Shown one piece after another: positions 1-7,793 of a DNA stretch of 34,071 nucleotides. Under the pieces are notes generated by a model. The model did no database searches and had not been told where the DNA came from. It saw only the letters and a list, made by a program, of their open reading frames with translations. The stretch is from an uncultured bacterium. Its GTDB lineage: Bacteria; Patescibacteriota; Minisyncoccia; Phycocordibacterales; DATDWN01. Location of the stretch: assembly GCA_903870365.1 (NCBI GenBank), contig CAIQCQ010000003.1, forward strand, positions 1-34,071, given 5' to 3'. The first letter of the stretch is position 1. Every line of letters begins with the position of its first letter. The position numbers were made by a program, and so were the translations under genes.

Positions 1-96
1 CATACTTCGAGCAATTTCTCTGTATCCATACCCTTTGTCTAACAAGATCTTGATTTCTAATCTATCGACTAACTTCAATTTTGGTTTTTTCGCCAT
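1..96 (-). CDS. IS30-like transposase, N-terminal fragment cut by window edge
   Basis: Reading leftward from an ATG at 96, an open frame of 32 codons runs off the window edge. It begins MAKKPKLKLVDRLEIK and ends YGYREIARSM. A basic start followed by a helix and a 'gY..reIA' turn is typical of the N-terminal helix-turn-helix that IS30-family transposases use to bind their terminal repeats; the DDE catalytic domain would lie outside the window. No Shine-Dalgarno is visible before the ATG. It is transcribed divergently from the gene at 168, with about 70 nt between them, and I cannot identify the insertion sequence end there. It could also be another small helix-turn-helix protein, since only the first 32 residues are visible. 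Confidence 0.5.
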   Translation of the reverse strand, partial: MAKKPKLKLVDRLEIKILLDKGYGYREIARSM

Positions 97-167
97 ACAA
101 GAATGATACAACTGTCCTGATTCATTACGGAATGGATTATTGTTCGTTTACATGAGGTAAAAACACT

Positions 168-1232
168 ATGGATGGCAACAGTAATGGTCTTGTGACCACT
201 CACAATAGCCTTCCAGATACACTTCCGGAGGATGATTACACTCGGAGACTATTCGGATGCTTCCGTGAAGTCTTTGTAGCTGAAAATCAACCTCAACGAG
301 CGGTGTTCTGGGTGGAAGAAGTGCGTGGCAACATTATCTTGCGACACGTTCGTAATTTGAATCGTACGCGCAAGATCGAAGATAACATTGTTGGCAGACT
401 CGGAAACGATTTCGACGCGGTGAAAATCGCGATCGGTAATTATGCTTCCGGCTCGGCTACCACAACAGTTCGCTGGGAACTCTACGCGGACTTCGCACTT
501 TCTCAACTCATCGAGCTTGGCAGGTTTGATTTTCATGATCTGCTACCTACGACGGACTTCTCTGATATTCCGAAACTGAAAGGAAAACTTGCTCGGGACT
601 GGGATTTCGATTCCATTCTTCTGACTCACAAGTGTCTCCACTGCAACGGAATTTTCAACAGAAAATCAGTCCTATATGTTTCGCACTTCGCGTGCGAGCA
701 ATGTGGAAAGATTCCGACATGGGAACATGCTCGGGATACTATCGTGAGACTGATGAGAAAACACGCTATTCGTACAAACGCACTAACGGTGCACACGAGC
801 GAGCGGAACGACAATGAGTTCAGAGTTCAGTATTTTGTGGATCCACTTCCGAACTCTGTTGTCTACTGGTGGATTACAAACCAGATGGCTAACTCGATCG
901 AAGATCAAGGTTCAACTTTCTACGGCGACCAGCTCGAAACGTTGAACGCGCTGTATCGCGCAAGTCTTTTCCGTCTGATGCGTATTCCTTCCATTAGATC
1001 TGCCTTTGAGGAATACTTGAAGACAATTGATGATGAGGATTGGGAACTTTTCATGGGACAACTCACAAAGTTTGGTGAGCTTCTTGAAACCCCCTTCCGA
1101 CAAAGAACGGAAAATCATCTTATTGGATGTTCGCAGGAATATGTTAGGTTTGCCCTGCCTCATCTGATTAACCGAGTCATCATGGGCCACGTTCTCGGCC
1201 CTCAACAAAAAGACACCATTATGGTGATGTAA
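168..1232 (+). CDS. Unknown zinc-ribbon protein, first of two tandem paralogues
   Basis: A 354-aa protein I do not recognise. Its ATG is preceded by GAGG at 154-157 with a normal spacing. The middle holds an RWELYAD block (residues 102-108), a WDFD block (145-148), and two CxxC pairs, C156/C159 and C176/C179, 17 residues apart, which should form one zinc ribbon. No signal peptide or membrane segment is visible. The same blocks occur in the same order in the next gene, so the two arose by tandem duplication. Base composition is clearly more GC-rich than in the flanking AT-rich DNA. The stop codon overlaps the Shine-Dalgarno of the downstream gene, implying co-translation. Function is unknown; a zinc ribbon inside a larger domain would fit nucleic-acid or protein binding, but that is only inference. 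Confidence 0.8.
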   Translation: MDGNSNGLVTTHNSLPDTLPEDDYTRRLFGCFREVFVAENQPQRAVFWVEEVRGNIILRHVRNLNRTRKIEDNIVGRLGNDFDAVKIAIGNYASGSATTTVRWELYADFALSQLIELGRFDFHDLLPTTDFSDIPKLKGKLARDWDFDSILLTHKCLHCNGIFNRKSVLYVSHFACEQCGKIPTWEHARDTIVRLMRKHAIRTNALTVHTSERNDNEFRVQYFVDPLPNSVVYWWITNQMANSIEDQGSTFYGDQLETLNALYRASLFRLMRIPSIRSAFEEYLKTIDDEDWELFMGQLTKFGELLETPFRQRTENHLIGCSQEYVRFALPHLINRVIMGHVLGPQQKDTIMVM

Positions 1233-1242
1233 AGGAGATAAC

Positions 1243-2265
1243 GTGAACCAGCAACTGATCAGTTTTCCACCGCTTCCGCAACTTCCAGTCCAGATGCTTT
1301 CATCGTATGTAGGCACGGGACTTATCGAGCGAGATCTCATTCCTCGCTATCCGCAATTCAATCCGGAGCAAGCTATGGCCTATTGGCGAAGTTTGCATAC
1401 CGCTGAACGCGCACCATTTCGTTGTCTCTTCTGGATGGAGCCACAAGGCAAAACCGGAAAGACTGCGATCGTCCGCTTTCTCTACGACTTTGAAGGCAAA
1501 CGCCAACAGGTCGTTGGGAAGACACTCAATGATCCCGATGCGGTTAAACTCCTCATCGCCAACTCGCGAGCAGGATCTTTTCTCACTTCGATTCGCTGGG
1601 AACTCTATGCGGATCGTCAGTGCGAAGATCTCATCGACATGGGCCGGTACGACCAGTGGGATTTTCTCTCTGGTATCGATGAGAGCAAACTCGAATCTCT
1701 GAAAACTCGTGGCATCACGCCGACGGGTAATTGGGACTTCGACAACATGTTCTGGCCGAAAAACTGCAATGTCTGTGGTGCCTCTGTTTCGGTCAACTTC
1801 CATCTGTACAACATCGACAGCGTCACATGTCAGAAGTGTGCCAACCGGCCGTATCTCTCTTCCAGCATTCATCGTTATCTCGATGACGTCGAAGGTATGA
1901 ACGATTTGGAAATGACGGAGTACGCTATCCGTCACACACTCGGTTGGATGTCCGACGTTAATGCCAAGTTCGGAAATGTTCGCAGGAGCATCGAAGACAT
2001 CGGCGGAGAGCGGATCGAGAATCTCTGGAAATCAACACCTATGGCCCGAATACTCGGATCAGCGGGTGACGATCGTTTCAGATCGCTTCTCGAGACGAAC
2101 ACTGGACTCGACTTCGGTATGTTCAAAGCCTGTTGCGACAAAATGCAGAAGGCCTTGTCCGGCGCCGAACCGTTTCGCGAAGAACATAAAATCGCCATCG
2201 ACTTCGTCCTTCGGACTGTTGAACTCTTACGGGTTCGACAGCTCACGACAGGCGAACACAAGTAG
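1243..2265 (+). CDS. Unknown zinc-ribbon protein, second of two tandem paralogues
   Basis: A 340-aa paralogue of the preceding gene. It starts with GTG at 1243, directed by AAAGGAG at 1231-1237, which overlaps the upstream stop; only 10 nt separate the two frames. Shared landmarks are an FRCLFW segment, 'DPDAVKLLI' (compare 'DFDAVKIAI'), RWELYAD at 118-124, 'LIDMGRYD' (compare 'LIELGRFD'), NWDFDN at 163-168, and CxxC pairs C175/C178 and C196/C199. The ends of the two proteins are not alike, so specificity may differ while the zinc-ribbon core is kept. A rho-independent terminator follows 18 nt after the stop, so the operon probably contains just these two genes. No enzyme motif is visible and the function is unknown. 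Confidence 0.8.
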   Translation: MNQQLISFPPLPQLPVQMLSSYVGTGLIERDLIPRYPQFNPEQAMAYWRSLHTAERAPFRCLFWMEPQGKTGKTAIVRFLYDFEGKRQQVVGKTLNDPDAVKLLIANSRAGSFLTSIRWELYADRQCEDLIDMGRYDQWDFLSGIDESKLESLKTRGITPTGNWDFDNMFWPKNCNVCGASVSVNFHLYNIDSVTCQKCANRPYLSSSIHRYLDDVEGMNDLEMTEYAIRHTLGWMSDVNAKFGNVRRSIEDIGGERIENLWKSTPMARILGSAGDDRFRSLLETNTGLDFGMFKACCDKMQKALSGAEPFREEHKIAIDFVLRTVELLRVRQLTTGEHK

Positions 2266-2283
2266 TACCTCGCACCATTCAAT

Positions 2284-2313
2284 GGGCGCCATCTTCGGGT
2301 GGCGCTCTTTTTT
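2284..2313 (+). terminator. Rho-independent terminator of the paralogue operon
   Basis: GGGCGCCA at 2284-2291 pairs with TGGCGCTC at 2300-2307 (one G-U pair) around a TCTTCGGG loop, and a run of six T follows. It ends the two-gene operon at 168-2265. Confidence 0.9.
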
Positions 2314-2352
2314 ATATACAAAGAAAAAAATACTTGCTATACTCAAGTCTAA

Positions 2353-2385
2353 ACTCTGTATTTCAGCCGAACTGAAATACAGAGT
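2353..2385. repeat. Perfect 14-bp inverted repeat with 5-nt loop
   Basis: ACTCTGTATTTCAG (2353-2366) and CTGAAATACAGAGT (2372-2385) are exact inverted copies around CCGAA. No T-run follows on the plus strand, so it is not a standard terminator. It could be an operator, a recombination site or a leader hairpin for the small frame at 2403. Confidence 0.8.
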
Positions 2386-2402
2386 GGGGTCACGGAGACA
2401 GT

Positions 2403-2588
2403 ATGGTACTTATCTCCAACACCGACGTCGAAAGACTCCGCCCACGTACCAAACTCTTCTTGCGAAGTTCGGAAGTAACAAGTTGGGTGGGCATAACAAG
2501 AAATCAAAGGATCGGAGTGTCTCCGGTCGGTACGAAGTTCTCTCACAAAGAGGACTTTTTACTTATCAAAAAATCTATGCTAGTGTAG
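2403..2588 (+). CDS. Possible small protein, 61 aa
   Basis: An open frame of 61 codons starting with ATG 18 nt after the perfect inverted repeat, with a GGAG at 2394-2397 close before it. The product is basic (many R and K), has no cysteine pairs and no membrane segment, and matches no family I know. It may be real because it has a reasonable ribosome site and fills an otherwise empty 338-nt gap between 2266 and 2604, but its length is within chance expectation. Confidence 0.25.
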   Translation: MVLISNTDVERLRPRTKLFLRSSEVTSWVGITRNQRIGVSPVGTKFSHKEDFLLIKKSMLV

Positions 2589-2604
2589 CTTCAATACCAA
2601 TTTT

Positions 2605-3021
2605 ATGGGTGCATCAAAATTCATTCAACAACAGAAAGAAATATACAAGCATCTCAAACCATGCCACTGCCCTGCTCTCAACGAGACAGTACATTTTAAT
2701 TCAACAGGACTTAATCATATTTTATACAACAGACGACGACCAAGAAGTCACAATGAGCAACATTATAGAGCCGGACTCATTCCACACATCACAGAAGTTA
2801 TAGAGAAAGCAACACACGCAATAGAGGTTACAAAGTCTACTGATCCATTAGTCATCACATGGAGTATTCAACATGCAGTTATAGATACAAAAGGAGACAA
2901 ACAAACGGTCAAAGTAATTCTCGTAAAAGAGGGTGCAGGAAAAGTATACTTTTTAAGTGTGATGGCAAAAAGAAACAATACAAACGGAGAGAAAAAGGTA
3001 CGAAAAAACCTAGAGGGTTAA
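2605..3021 (+). CDS. PBECR-like (BECR-fold) nuclease/toxin candidate
   Basis: A 138-aa protein. Its sequence order fits what is known of PBECR-type domains (Barnase-EndoU-ColicinE5/D-RelE-like fold, often RNA-cleaving): a conserved His in 'STGLNHILY', a basic RRRPR stretch, 'HITEVIEKATHAIE', then 'WSIQHAVID', and a C-terminal strand pair 'VKVILVKE' and 'GKVYFLSVMAK'. The last blocks are the most diagnostic. There is no secretion signal and no antitoxin-like partner I can identify; the next gene is a convergent tyrosine recombinase, so this may be cargo of a mobile element. No Shine-Dalgarno is visible before the ATG. Alternatively it is a solitary phage-derived protein. The family call rests on motif order only. 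Confidence 0.5.
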   Translation: MGASKFIQQQKEIYKHLKPCHCPALNETVHFNSTGLNHILYNRRRPRSHNEQHYRAGLIPHITEVIEKATHAIEVTKSTDPLVITWSIQHAVIDTKGDKQTVKVILVKEGAGKVYFLSVMAKRNNTNGEKKVRKNLEG

Positions 3022-3032
3022 TTCTCTAGGTT
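3007..3032 (+). terminator. Hairpin overlapping the stop codon of the PBECR-like gene
   Basis: AACCTAGAG (3007-3015) and CTCTAGGTT (3024-3032) are exact inverted copies with the TAA stop in the loop. No T-run follows, so termination here is uncertain. A second inverted repeat (CTCGCT ... AGCGAG) and the palindrome TTGTATACAA at 3106-3115 fill the gap before the recombinase gene. Confidence 0.45.
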
Positions 3033-3154
3033 ACTTCGTTGTGCCCACTGCTCGCTTATGGATCCTTTAGCGAGGGAGGGGCTTGCGCCCATGGACACGC
3101 ATACATTGTATACAAGCGATAGTGAAAAGTCAATGAGTTATAAACAGCTCAATT

Positions 3155-4015
3155 TTACATAGCCTTTCGTGCAACTGCTTCCACTTGAGCTGTACCAAGC
3201 CTCATGTAGTGTTCTAACGAGGATATGTTCTCGTGTCCACTCAAATAAGAAACACTGATTAAGTCTAGTCCTGTTCCAATCCATCTCTGTATCCGGCTAT
3301 GGCGGTAACTATGTGGCATTAGTTTCCTTTTTATTCCGGCTTTGTCTCGAGCTTCGTTGAACCATCTTTGAGCAGTTTTTATACTGACACGATCTGAAAA
3401 TTCACCACTATTATACAAACCCACAAAAAGTGCATTTCCTCTTTTGAGTTCCCACCTTATAGGTAAGACTTTGCACAGCGTTTTTCTTGTTTCTTCACTC
3501 CAAAAAAGTGTTCGCTCTTTTTTGGTCTTCTCGGTATCAATTCTAACTTTTTTATTGTCAAAATCTATATCCTCTAAATTGATACTGACCAGCTCGCCTA
3601 TTCGACAGCCACAGTCCCACAAGATATTAAGCATCAGTCTTTTTTGAAGATCGCTGTAATTATTTTCTTCAAGAGTAGCGAGCATTTGTCTATGTTCCTC
3701 CTCCGTAATAGTCGGTCGAGGATTTGATTTCGCAAGTGGTACTTCAATTCTCTCATGCGAGATACAATTTACCTCCGGATTCCAGAATTTTATAAAGCAG
3801 TGAATGATATTAAAATGATGCTCTACGCCTTTTGGAGAATAGCTCAAATTTAAAACATTTCTGAACTTTATAATGTCTTCTCTTTTAACCTCTACTAACG
3901 GTTTTCTGACAATATCTCTAAACTTATTTAGAGAATTGCGATAGTCCCGTGCTGATGATTTTTTCAACCTTCCTCCCGTCTTGAATTCAAGAAACTCTTC
4001 TATGTGTTGTTCCAT
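3155..4015 (-). CDS. Tyrosine recombinase/integrase (XerC/D type)
   Basis: A 286-aa tyrosine site-specific recombinase. From the ATG at 4015, the N-terminal core-binding (SAM-like) domain covers roughly residues 1-90 and the catalytic domain follows. Catalytic residues are visible: Arg in 'CGCRIGEL' (R138), Lys in the beta hairpin 'TEKTKKERT', H235-xx-R238 in 'PHSYRHS', His in 'SGHENIS' (H261) and Tyr in 'LEHYMRL' (Y270). The set is complete, so the enzyme should be active. The frame can be extended to a TTG at 4078, but that extension reads straight through a strong terminator hairpin, so I chose the ATG directly after the U-run. It is convergent with the PBECR-like gene, and it may mobilise the accessory patch; no duplicated attachment site was found. 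Confidence 0.88.
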   Translation of the reverse strand: MEQHIEEFLEFKTGGRLKKSSARDYRNSLNKFRDIVRKPLVEVKREDIIKFRNVLNLSYSPKGVEHHFNIIHCFIKFWNPEVNCISHERIEVPLAKSNPRPTITEEEHRQMLATLEENNYSDLQKRLMLNILWDCGCRIGELVSINLEDIDFDNKKVRIDTEKTKKERTLFWSEETRKTLCKVLPIRWELKRGNALFVGLYNSGEFSDRVSIKTAQRWFNEARDKAGIKRKLMPHSYRHSRIQRWIGTGLDLISVSYLSGHENISSLEHYMRLGTAQVEAVARKAM

Positions 4016-4049
4016 AAAAATACAAAACCCAGAGATGCTAGTCTCTGGG
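4016..4049 (-). terminator. Terminator/attenuator hairpin immediately upstream of the tyrosine recombinase start
   Basis: On the minus strand CCCAGAGA (4049-4042) pairs perfectly with TCTCTGGG (4035-4028) around a 6-nt loop, followed by TTTTGTATTTTT and then directly the ATG of the recombinase. Together with the -10 box at 4117-4122, it lies in a leader of about 95 nt, the arrangement expected for attenuation of integrase expression. Confidence 0.75.
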
Positions 4050-4116
4050 CTTGTACCTGACCCCATTTTATCAAGCAAGAGTATCCTGCTTAACTGTAAA
4101 CAGAGGGGCTATTTAG

Positions 4117-4122
4117 ATTATA
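4117..4122 (-). promoter_or_regulatory. Putative -10 box for the tyrosine recombinase
   Basis: TATAAT on the minus strand (plus-strand ATTATA). No convincing -35 hexamer stands 16-18 nt upstream. Transcription from here would enter the leader containing the hairpin at 4016-4049. Confidence 0.4.
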
Positions 4123-4149
4123 CTAAAAAATTCAGTATAAGACTAAAAA

Positions 4150-4631
4150 CAAGACCATTGCTAGCATAAGGCGTCGAGCCTCATCCCTTTCGGGACAATG
4201 GATATATTAAATTAGTAACACCCACATATTACTCAATGACAATATGAAGTCAAGTTATCCCCACTTTCGCTTGTTGTGTCTGTCGCACAAGTTCTGTATA
4301 CTTAGTGCATAAAATACTCGTGTGATGATAGAAATTCACCGAGTCTATCGTGATAAGTTAATTGTGCGACATGCTTCTATAGTACTCCCCTAGGGAAATC
4401 TATGAAAACTCTGAGAGAAATGTTTTTGTACAAATATGAATATTCACACTATTCCCCATCCACTAATCTCCGGAAAATAAAATCCACGCACCAACAACCC
4501 AATCTCTATTTTTACCGACTATTAAAAACACCCATTTTCCAAAACTCTCCATATCCCCTATTTTGAGAGATTTTAGGGGGATTAAAAAATAAAATTTACC
4601 TCTCTACGAGAGACTGCTTTTTTATTTTTTT
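4150..4631. other. Long AT-rich spacer with inverted repeats, no gene seen
   Basis: No plausible coding frame. Two exact 9-nt inverted copies, GTCGCACAA at 4282-4290 and TTGTGCGAC at 4372-4380, enclose a second imperfect pair (ATGATAGA / TCTATCGT), giving a possible 99-nt cruciform. Further right, CCCCTA and TAGGGG enclose about 14 nt, and CTCTC-tac-GAGAG follows. This could hold an attachment site or origin for the neighbouring recombinase, or a small RNA; nothing is decisive. Confidence 0.5.
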
Positions 4632-4664
4632 CAAAAGAAAAAGCCCAACCACAACGGTCGAGCT
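4632..4664 (-). terminator. Rho-independent terminator of the radical SAM gene
   Basis: On the minus strand AGCTCGACC (4664-4656) pairs with GGTTGGGCT (4650-4642), with two G-U pairs, around a GTTGT loop, followed by TTTTTCTTTT. It lies 30 nt after the stop codon of the gene ending at 4694. Confidence 0.85.
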
Positions 4665-4693
4665 TACATAACAAATCGGTTATGTTCGAAGTT

Positions 4694-6847
4694 CTACAAC
4701 AAGGTTACTGAGAATGCTGCCAGTTCGTCCCAGGTACGAAAGTTCGCTTCTCGTCCCAGTTCTGTCCGAACGAGGTAGCGCATTTGCGCGATTCGATCAT
4801 CAAGATGCGGAATGTCCGGCTCGGCAGGTAGCTGCTTTGCCATCTCCTCCAGCTGCTCCCACGTATAGCGCGAGCGGTTGATCCACCACGGAATGGTGGA
4901 CGTTACGTTGTAGGCCCAGTGCCGACGGCAGGCTTGCTCTACAATATCGCGCATGGCATCCACTTTCGTGTTGCTGTGCGTCGCAGAGCGGTAGCGAAAC
5001 GAACGGTTAGTTTGAAATGGTTTCGTATCTGGATACAACTCGATGTGAGCGGCAAACAGATTTTTCTCCACCTCAGGTGCGTACCGAGCAGGACGCCATC
5101 TTCCCGACTTGATGGTCAGGATATTGCGGCCATGCTTTTGCAGGAAACCGACCCAGCACAGTCCCTCGTACAGAGGTTCTGTCGGCAAGCCGATCATGAG
5201 AAAAGCGTGCGTGTTTATACCGGCATCACGAAAGTTTTGCAAAATCTGTTCATAGCCAGTCGGATGATTCCACTGCTTGTGGACTTGGAACAAAGTCTCC
5301 GGTGAAAGAGTCTCTAATCCAAGTTGTACCGATCGGCAACCCGCCTCATACAGCGATTGTGCTACTTTCGGATTCAGGAGATTATCCGTTATCGTCAGAT
5401 AGCATTGCCACGTAGCGTCGTATCCGATTTTTCGGAGTTCCTTTCCAAGCTCAAGCTGATGCCCGACTGAGAAAAGTTCGTCCGTAATGTCGAATTTACG
5501 TGTTCCGAGAGACTGCATATTGAGTGCAATCTGTTTCGGAGAGACTGAACGTGGCTTCACGAGCGGCTCGTCATTGAGACGGCCATCAGCGAAGGTATCG
5601 CTCTGTCTCGCAATCGCGCAGTACACACAACCCATGGGGCAATGTGACTGTGTGTACAATGTGGCTATCGTTTCCGGCGCCCATTGGTGTACACAGCTGT
5701 CGAGAGACGGAACAGGAAGCGATTCAAAGTCCGTCGGACTTGTCGTCCGAGGATTCTTTACCACATCATTGCTGTTTCTCCAGATCGTACCTGTTGCGGT
5801 ACTTGGATCGAGTGTCTCTGTAATCTTCTGCAGAGGTTGAAAACCCTCGGCATACACTACAGCATCGAGATGATTGAACAACTCGATGAACTCGGGATAG
5901 TCTTTCGGATCAGGCATTCTTCCGAAGAAGTTACCGCCGACGATGACCACACATTCCGGCAGAGCAGTCTTGACCATGGAGGCCAGAACCAGTCCGGGGA
6001 ACAGTTGCCGTTCGTCGCCGATACTCACACCGTAGACATGCGGATTGAAATCCTGAGCCGCTGGAATCTCCACCTCGTTAAAGTATGGATACCAGAGATT
6101 ATTCTCACGATCAGCAATCGCTTTCAGTGCGCCAGCGATCGTGCCGTCCTGATACTGCGACTGATATACCACGTTGTTGCGTTCGAAGCGGAACTTGTCC
6201 GAAGTCTGAATCGACTCGGACGTTCGCTCGAAGATTTTGCGCGCCTCATACAGTTCCTGAACATTACTGTCCGGTGACCTAATCAGCGACAAAGCATGTG
6301 AGACATCGACCTTATTCTGTGCAAGAAGCATATGTTCAAGTCCGATGATATGACCCCATCGTTGTTGCACATCGTGTCCATCCTTGCGGAGAACAGATGT
6401 GAGCAACGAGACACCACCTGGTGTATGCCAGATAGTTCCAGCTGGCGGGTATTGCAACATTACTCGACGCCGCTGTGCAAGAGCCACCATGCCGAGCATG
6501 GGTTCCTGTTTAATGGCGACGAGTTTGCGAAGCGACAGTTTGACGTGAGGCTTCGGATTTGCAGGCGTATGTTGTGGCCCTTCGACGAAATCTGAACCAG
6601 GGCGTTTCTTGTAAGAATAACCTGTATACAGAATATTAACGGACTCATGGATGGTGTACGTCCCATGTATTGGGATGAACTCGTAGTGTCCGTCTGCGAA
6701 ATAGATCATCTGAGGTATCGGTTCACCATAATGGTTGACCGAGCTTGATGGCCAGTTAAGAGTGGATGCGCTCGTAACCTCTATATTAAAGAGGCTCAGA
6801 ACACACAGAAGCGCGATGCAACTCAAAAACCTTTTGTTGTGTTTCAA
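4694..6847 (-). CDS. Radical SAM protein with B12-binding-like domain and signal-like N-terminus
   Basis: A 717-aa protein whose radical SAM core carries CxxxCxxC at C403, C407 and C410 ('SHCPMGCVYC') for the [4Fe-4S]-AdoMet cluster, followed by 'GLETLSPETL' and 'MIGLPTEP', as in the TIM-barrel of class B radical SAM enzymes. Residues about 128-345 resemble the Rossmann-like B12-binding domain ('MLQYPPAG', 'VVIVGGNFFG', 'LDAVVYAEGFQPL'), but no DxHxxG cobalamin ligand motif is visible. The first 28 residues (MKHNKR, then a leucine-rich stretch ending TSAS) look like a signal peptide, and residues 30-125 are unlike the family. The TTG start at 6847 is supported by AAGGAG nine nt upstream. The substrate is unknown. 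Composition is GC-rich relative to neighbours and the gene is transcribed alone. Confidence 0.85.
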   Translation of the reverse strand: MKHNKRFLSCIALLCVLSLFNIEVTSASTLNWPSSSVNHYGEPIPQMIYFADGHYEFIPIHGTYTIHESVNILYTGYSYKKRPGSDFVEGPQHTPANPKPHVKLSLRKLVAIKQEPMLGMVALAQRRRVMLQYPPAGTIWHTPGGVSLLTSVLRKDGHDVQQRWGHIIGLEHMLLAQNKVDVSHALSLIRSPDSNVQELYEARKIFERTSESIQTSDKFRFERNNVVYQSQYQDGTIAGALKAIADRENNLWYPYFNEVEIPAAQDFNPHVYGVSIGDERQLFPGLVLASMVKTALPECVVIVGGNFFGRMPDPKDYPEFIELFNHLDAVVYAEGFQPLQKITETLDPSTATGTIWRNSNDVVKNPRTTSPTDFESLPVPSLDSCVHQWAPETIATLYTQSHCPMGCVYCAIARQSDTFADGRLNDEPLVKPRSVSPKQIALNMQSLGTRKFDITDELFSVGHQLELGKELRKIGYDATWQCYLTITDNLLNPKVAQSLYEAGCRSVQLGLETLSPETLFQVHKQWNHPTGYEQILQNFRDAGINTHAFLMIGLPTEPLYEGLCWVGFLQKHGRNILTIKSGRWRPARYAPEVEKNLFAAHIELYPDTKPFQTNRSFRYRSATHSNTKVDAMRDIVEQACRRHWAYNVTSTIPWWINRSRYTWEQLEEMAKQLPAEPDIPHLDDRIAQMRYLVRTELGREANFRTWDELAAFSVTLL

Positions 6848-6911
6848 GGTGCTACTCCTTTCGGGAGGTTTCCCGACAAGATTGTATCATGTTTAATAAC
6901 TTTGTCAACAA

Positions 6912-6945
6912 CAAAACTCCCTCGACTTTCGCCGAGGGAGTTTTG
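6912..6945. terminator. Bidirectional terminator
   Basis: CAAAACTCCCTCG (6912-6924) and CGAGGGAGTTTTG (6933-6945) form a perfect 13-bp stem. The A/T arms provide U-runs on both strands. On the minus strand it terminates the lysozyme-like gene ending at 6956. Confidence 0.9.
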
Positions 6946-6955
6946 GGAACTAAAG

Positions 6956-7423
6956 TTAGTTTACGTTTTTGAGATTTGATTGGCTTGTGTTTGCTGTGGC
7001 CACCTGTGAGTCCATCTTACCCCAACACGCTTTTGATGAATTCCATGGGTCTGTACCGAACTTCTCATAGAGTTTTCGAGCATAGGCCATGTTTCCGTCG
7101 ACAGAGTACAGGTTATAGTTCCCCTGGGTTGCAGTATCAAGGTGATAGTGTTCGTTGATTTGCATCACGCCCACATCCTGATTGTTTGCTTCACCACGGA
7201 AAACATTACCGTCTTTATCGAACTGACGAAATCGGGATTCACACCACGCCACGTTCACCATAATTGGTATATCAGAAAAGTATGAACGAACAGCTTGTTC
7301 GATATTCATCTTTTGATTGATCACCTCTTTTTTTGAACTTGTGTCAGTGATTTGAATATCCTGACTTGGTGCCTGTGCCACCTGGACTGGGCCTGGGACA
7401 CCGGACACCGCTGAAAACACCAT
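6956..7423 (-). CDS. Secreted lysozyme-like / SLT-type transglycosylase
   Basis: A 155-aa protein with the goose-lysozyme/SLT pattern: catalytic Glu in 'NVAWCESRFRQFD', then 'DVGVMQINEHYH', and a later 'AYARKLYEKFG' helix ending near 'DPWNSSKACW'. Such proteins cleave peptidoglycan outside the membrane. Two cysteines (WCES and KACW) could form a disulfide. The annotated ATG gives only a short hydrophobic start, but the same frame stays open upstream to 7510 and encodes a strongly hydrophobic stretch (HTLILNFTAISLF), so the true signal peptide probably begins at a non-standard codon such as ATT upstream. No ATG, GTG or TTG is available there and no Shine-Dalgarno precedes the ATG. It may act in cell-wall remodelling or in attack on a host cell. 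Confidence 0.8.
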   Translation of the reverse strand: MVFSAVSGVPGPVQVAQAPSQDIQITDTSSKKEVINQKMNIEQAVRSYFSDIPIMVNVAWCESRFRQFDKDGNVFRGEANNQDVGVMQINEHYHLDTATQGNYNLYSVDGNMAYARKLYEKFGTDPWNSSKACWGKMDSQVATANTSQSNLKNVN

Positions 7424-7653
7424 AAACAGACTAATCGCAGTAAAATTTAAAATAAGCGTATGATTAAGAGTAATTCTGGAATTCTGACCTGTTGGGAATG
7501 CGGCAAGTATGATGCATTAACTAACTTTTGTATGAGGAACTATGTCACTCACAAACAGAAGCCTTTAAAAACAAAAGCCAAACACAAGGTCTGGACTTCC
7601 AATATGGTAGCACAGTCGGGCACTAAAAGTCAAGCACTTTTTTTGTAAAACAA

Positions 7654-7685
7654 CAATACTATGGCTCTGTTGAGCCATAGTATTG
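7654..7685 (-). terminator. Perfect 14-bp hairpin, likely terminator downstream of the DsbA-like gene
   Basis: CAATACTATGGCTC (7654-7667) and GAGCCATAGTATTG (7672-7685) are exact inverted copies around a TGTT loop. On the minus strand TTGTTTTAC follows, which favours termination of minus-strand transcription. The rest of 7424-7837 holds no convincing gene. Confidence 0.7.
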
Positions 7686-7793
7686 AGGATTGGATATGGG
7701 GTATTTTGAGGGTTTTGGGGTCATTCCGGGGCTGACCAGGAATCCACCCTCGTCATCATATGAACACGAAAATCCGGGATAGATGTTGCCTGG

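Noticed and set aside
7460..7648. Plus-strand frame of 62 codons with a CxxC (CWECGKYD)
   Set aside because: No ribosome site, it starts inside the likely signal-peptide region of the opposite lysozyme-like gene, and the later part is low-complexity Lys/Thr; treated as chance.
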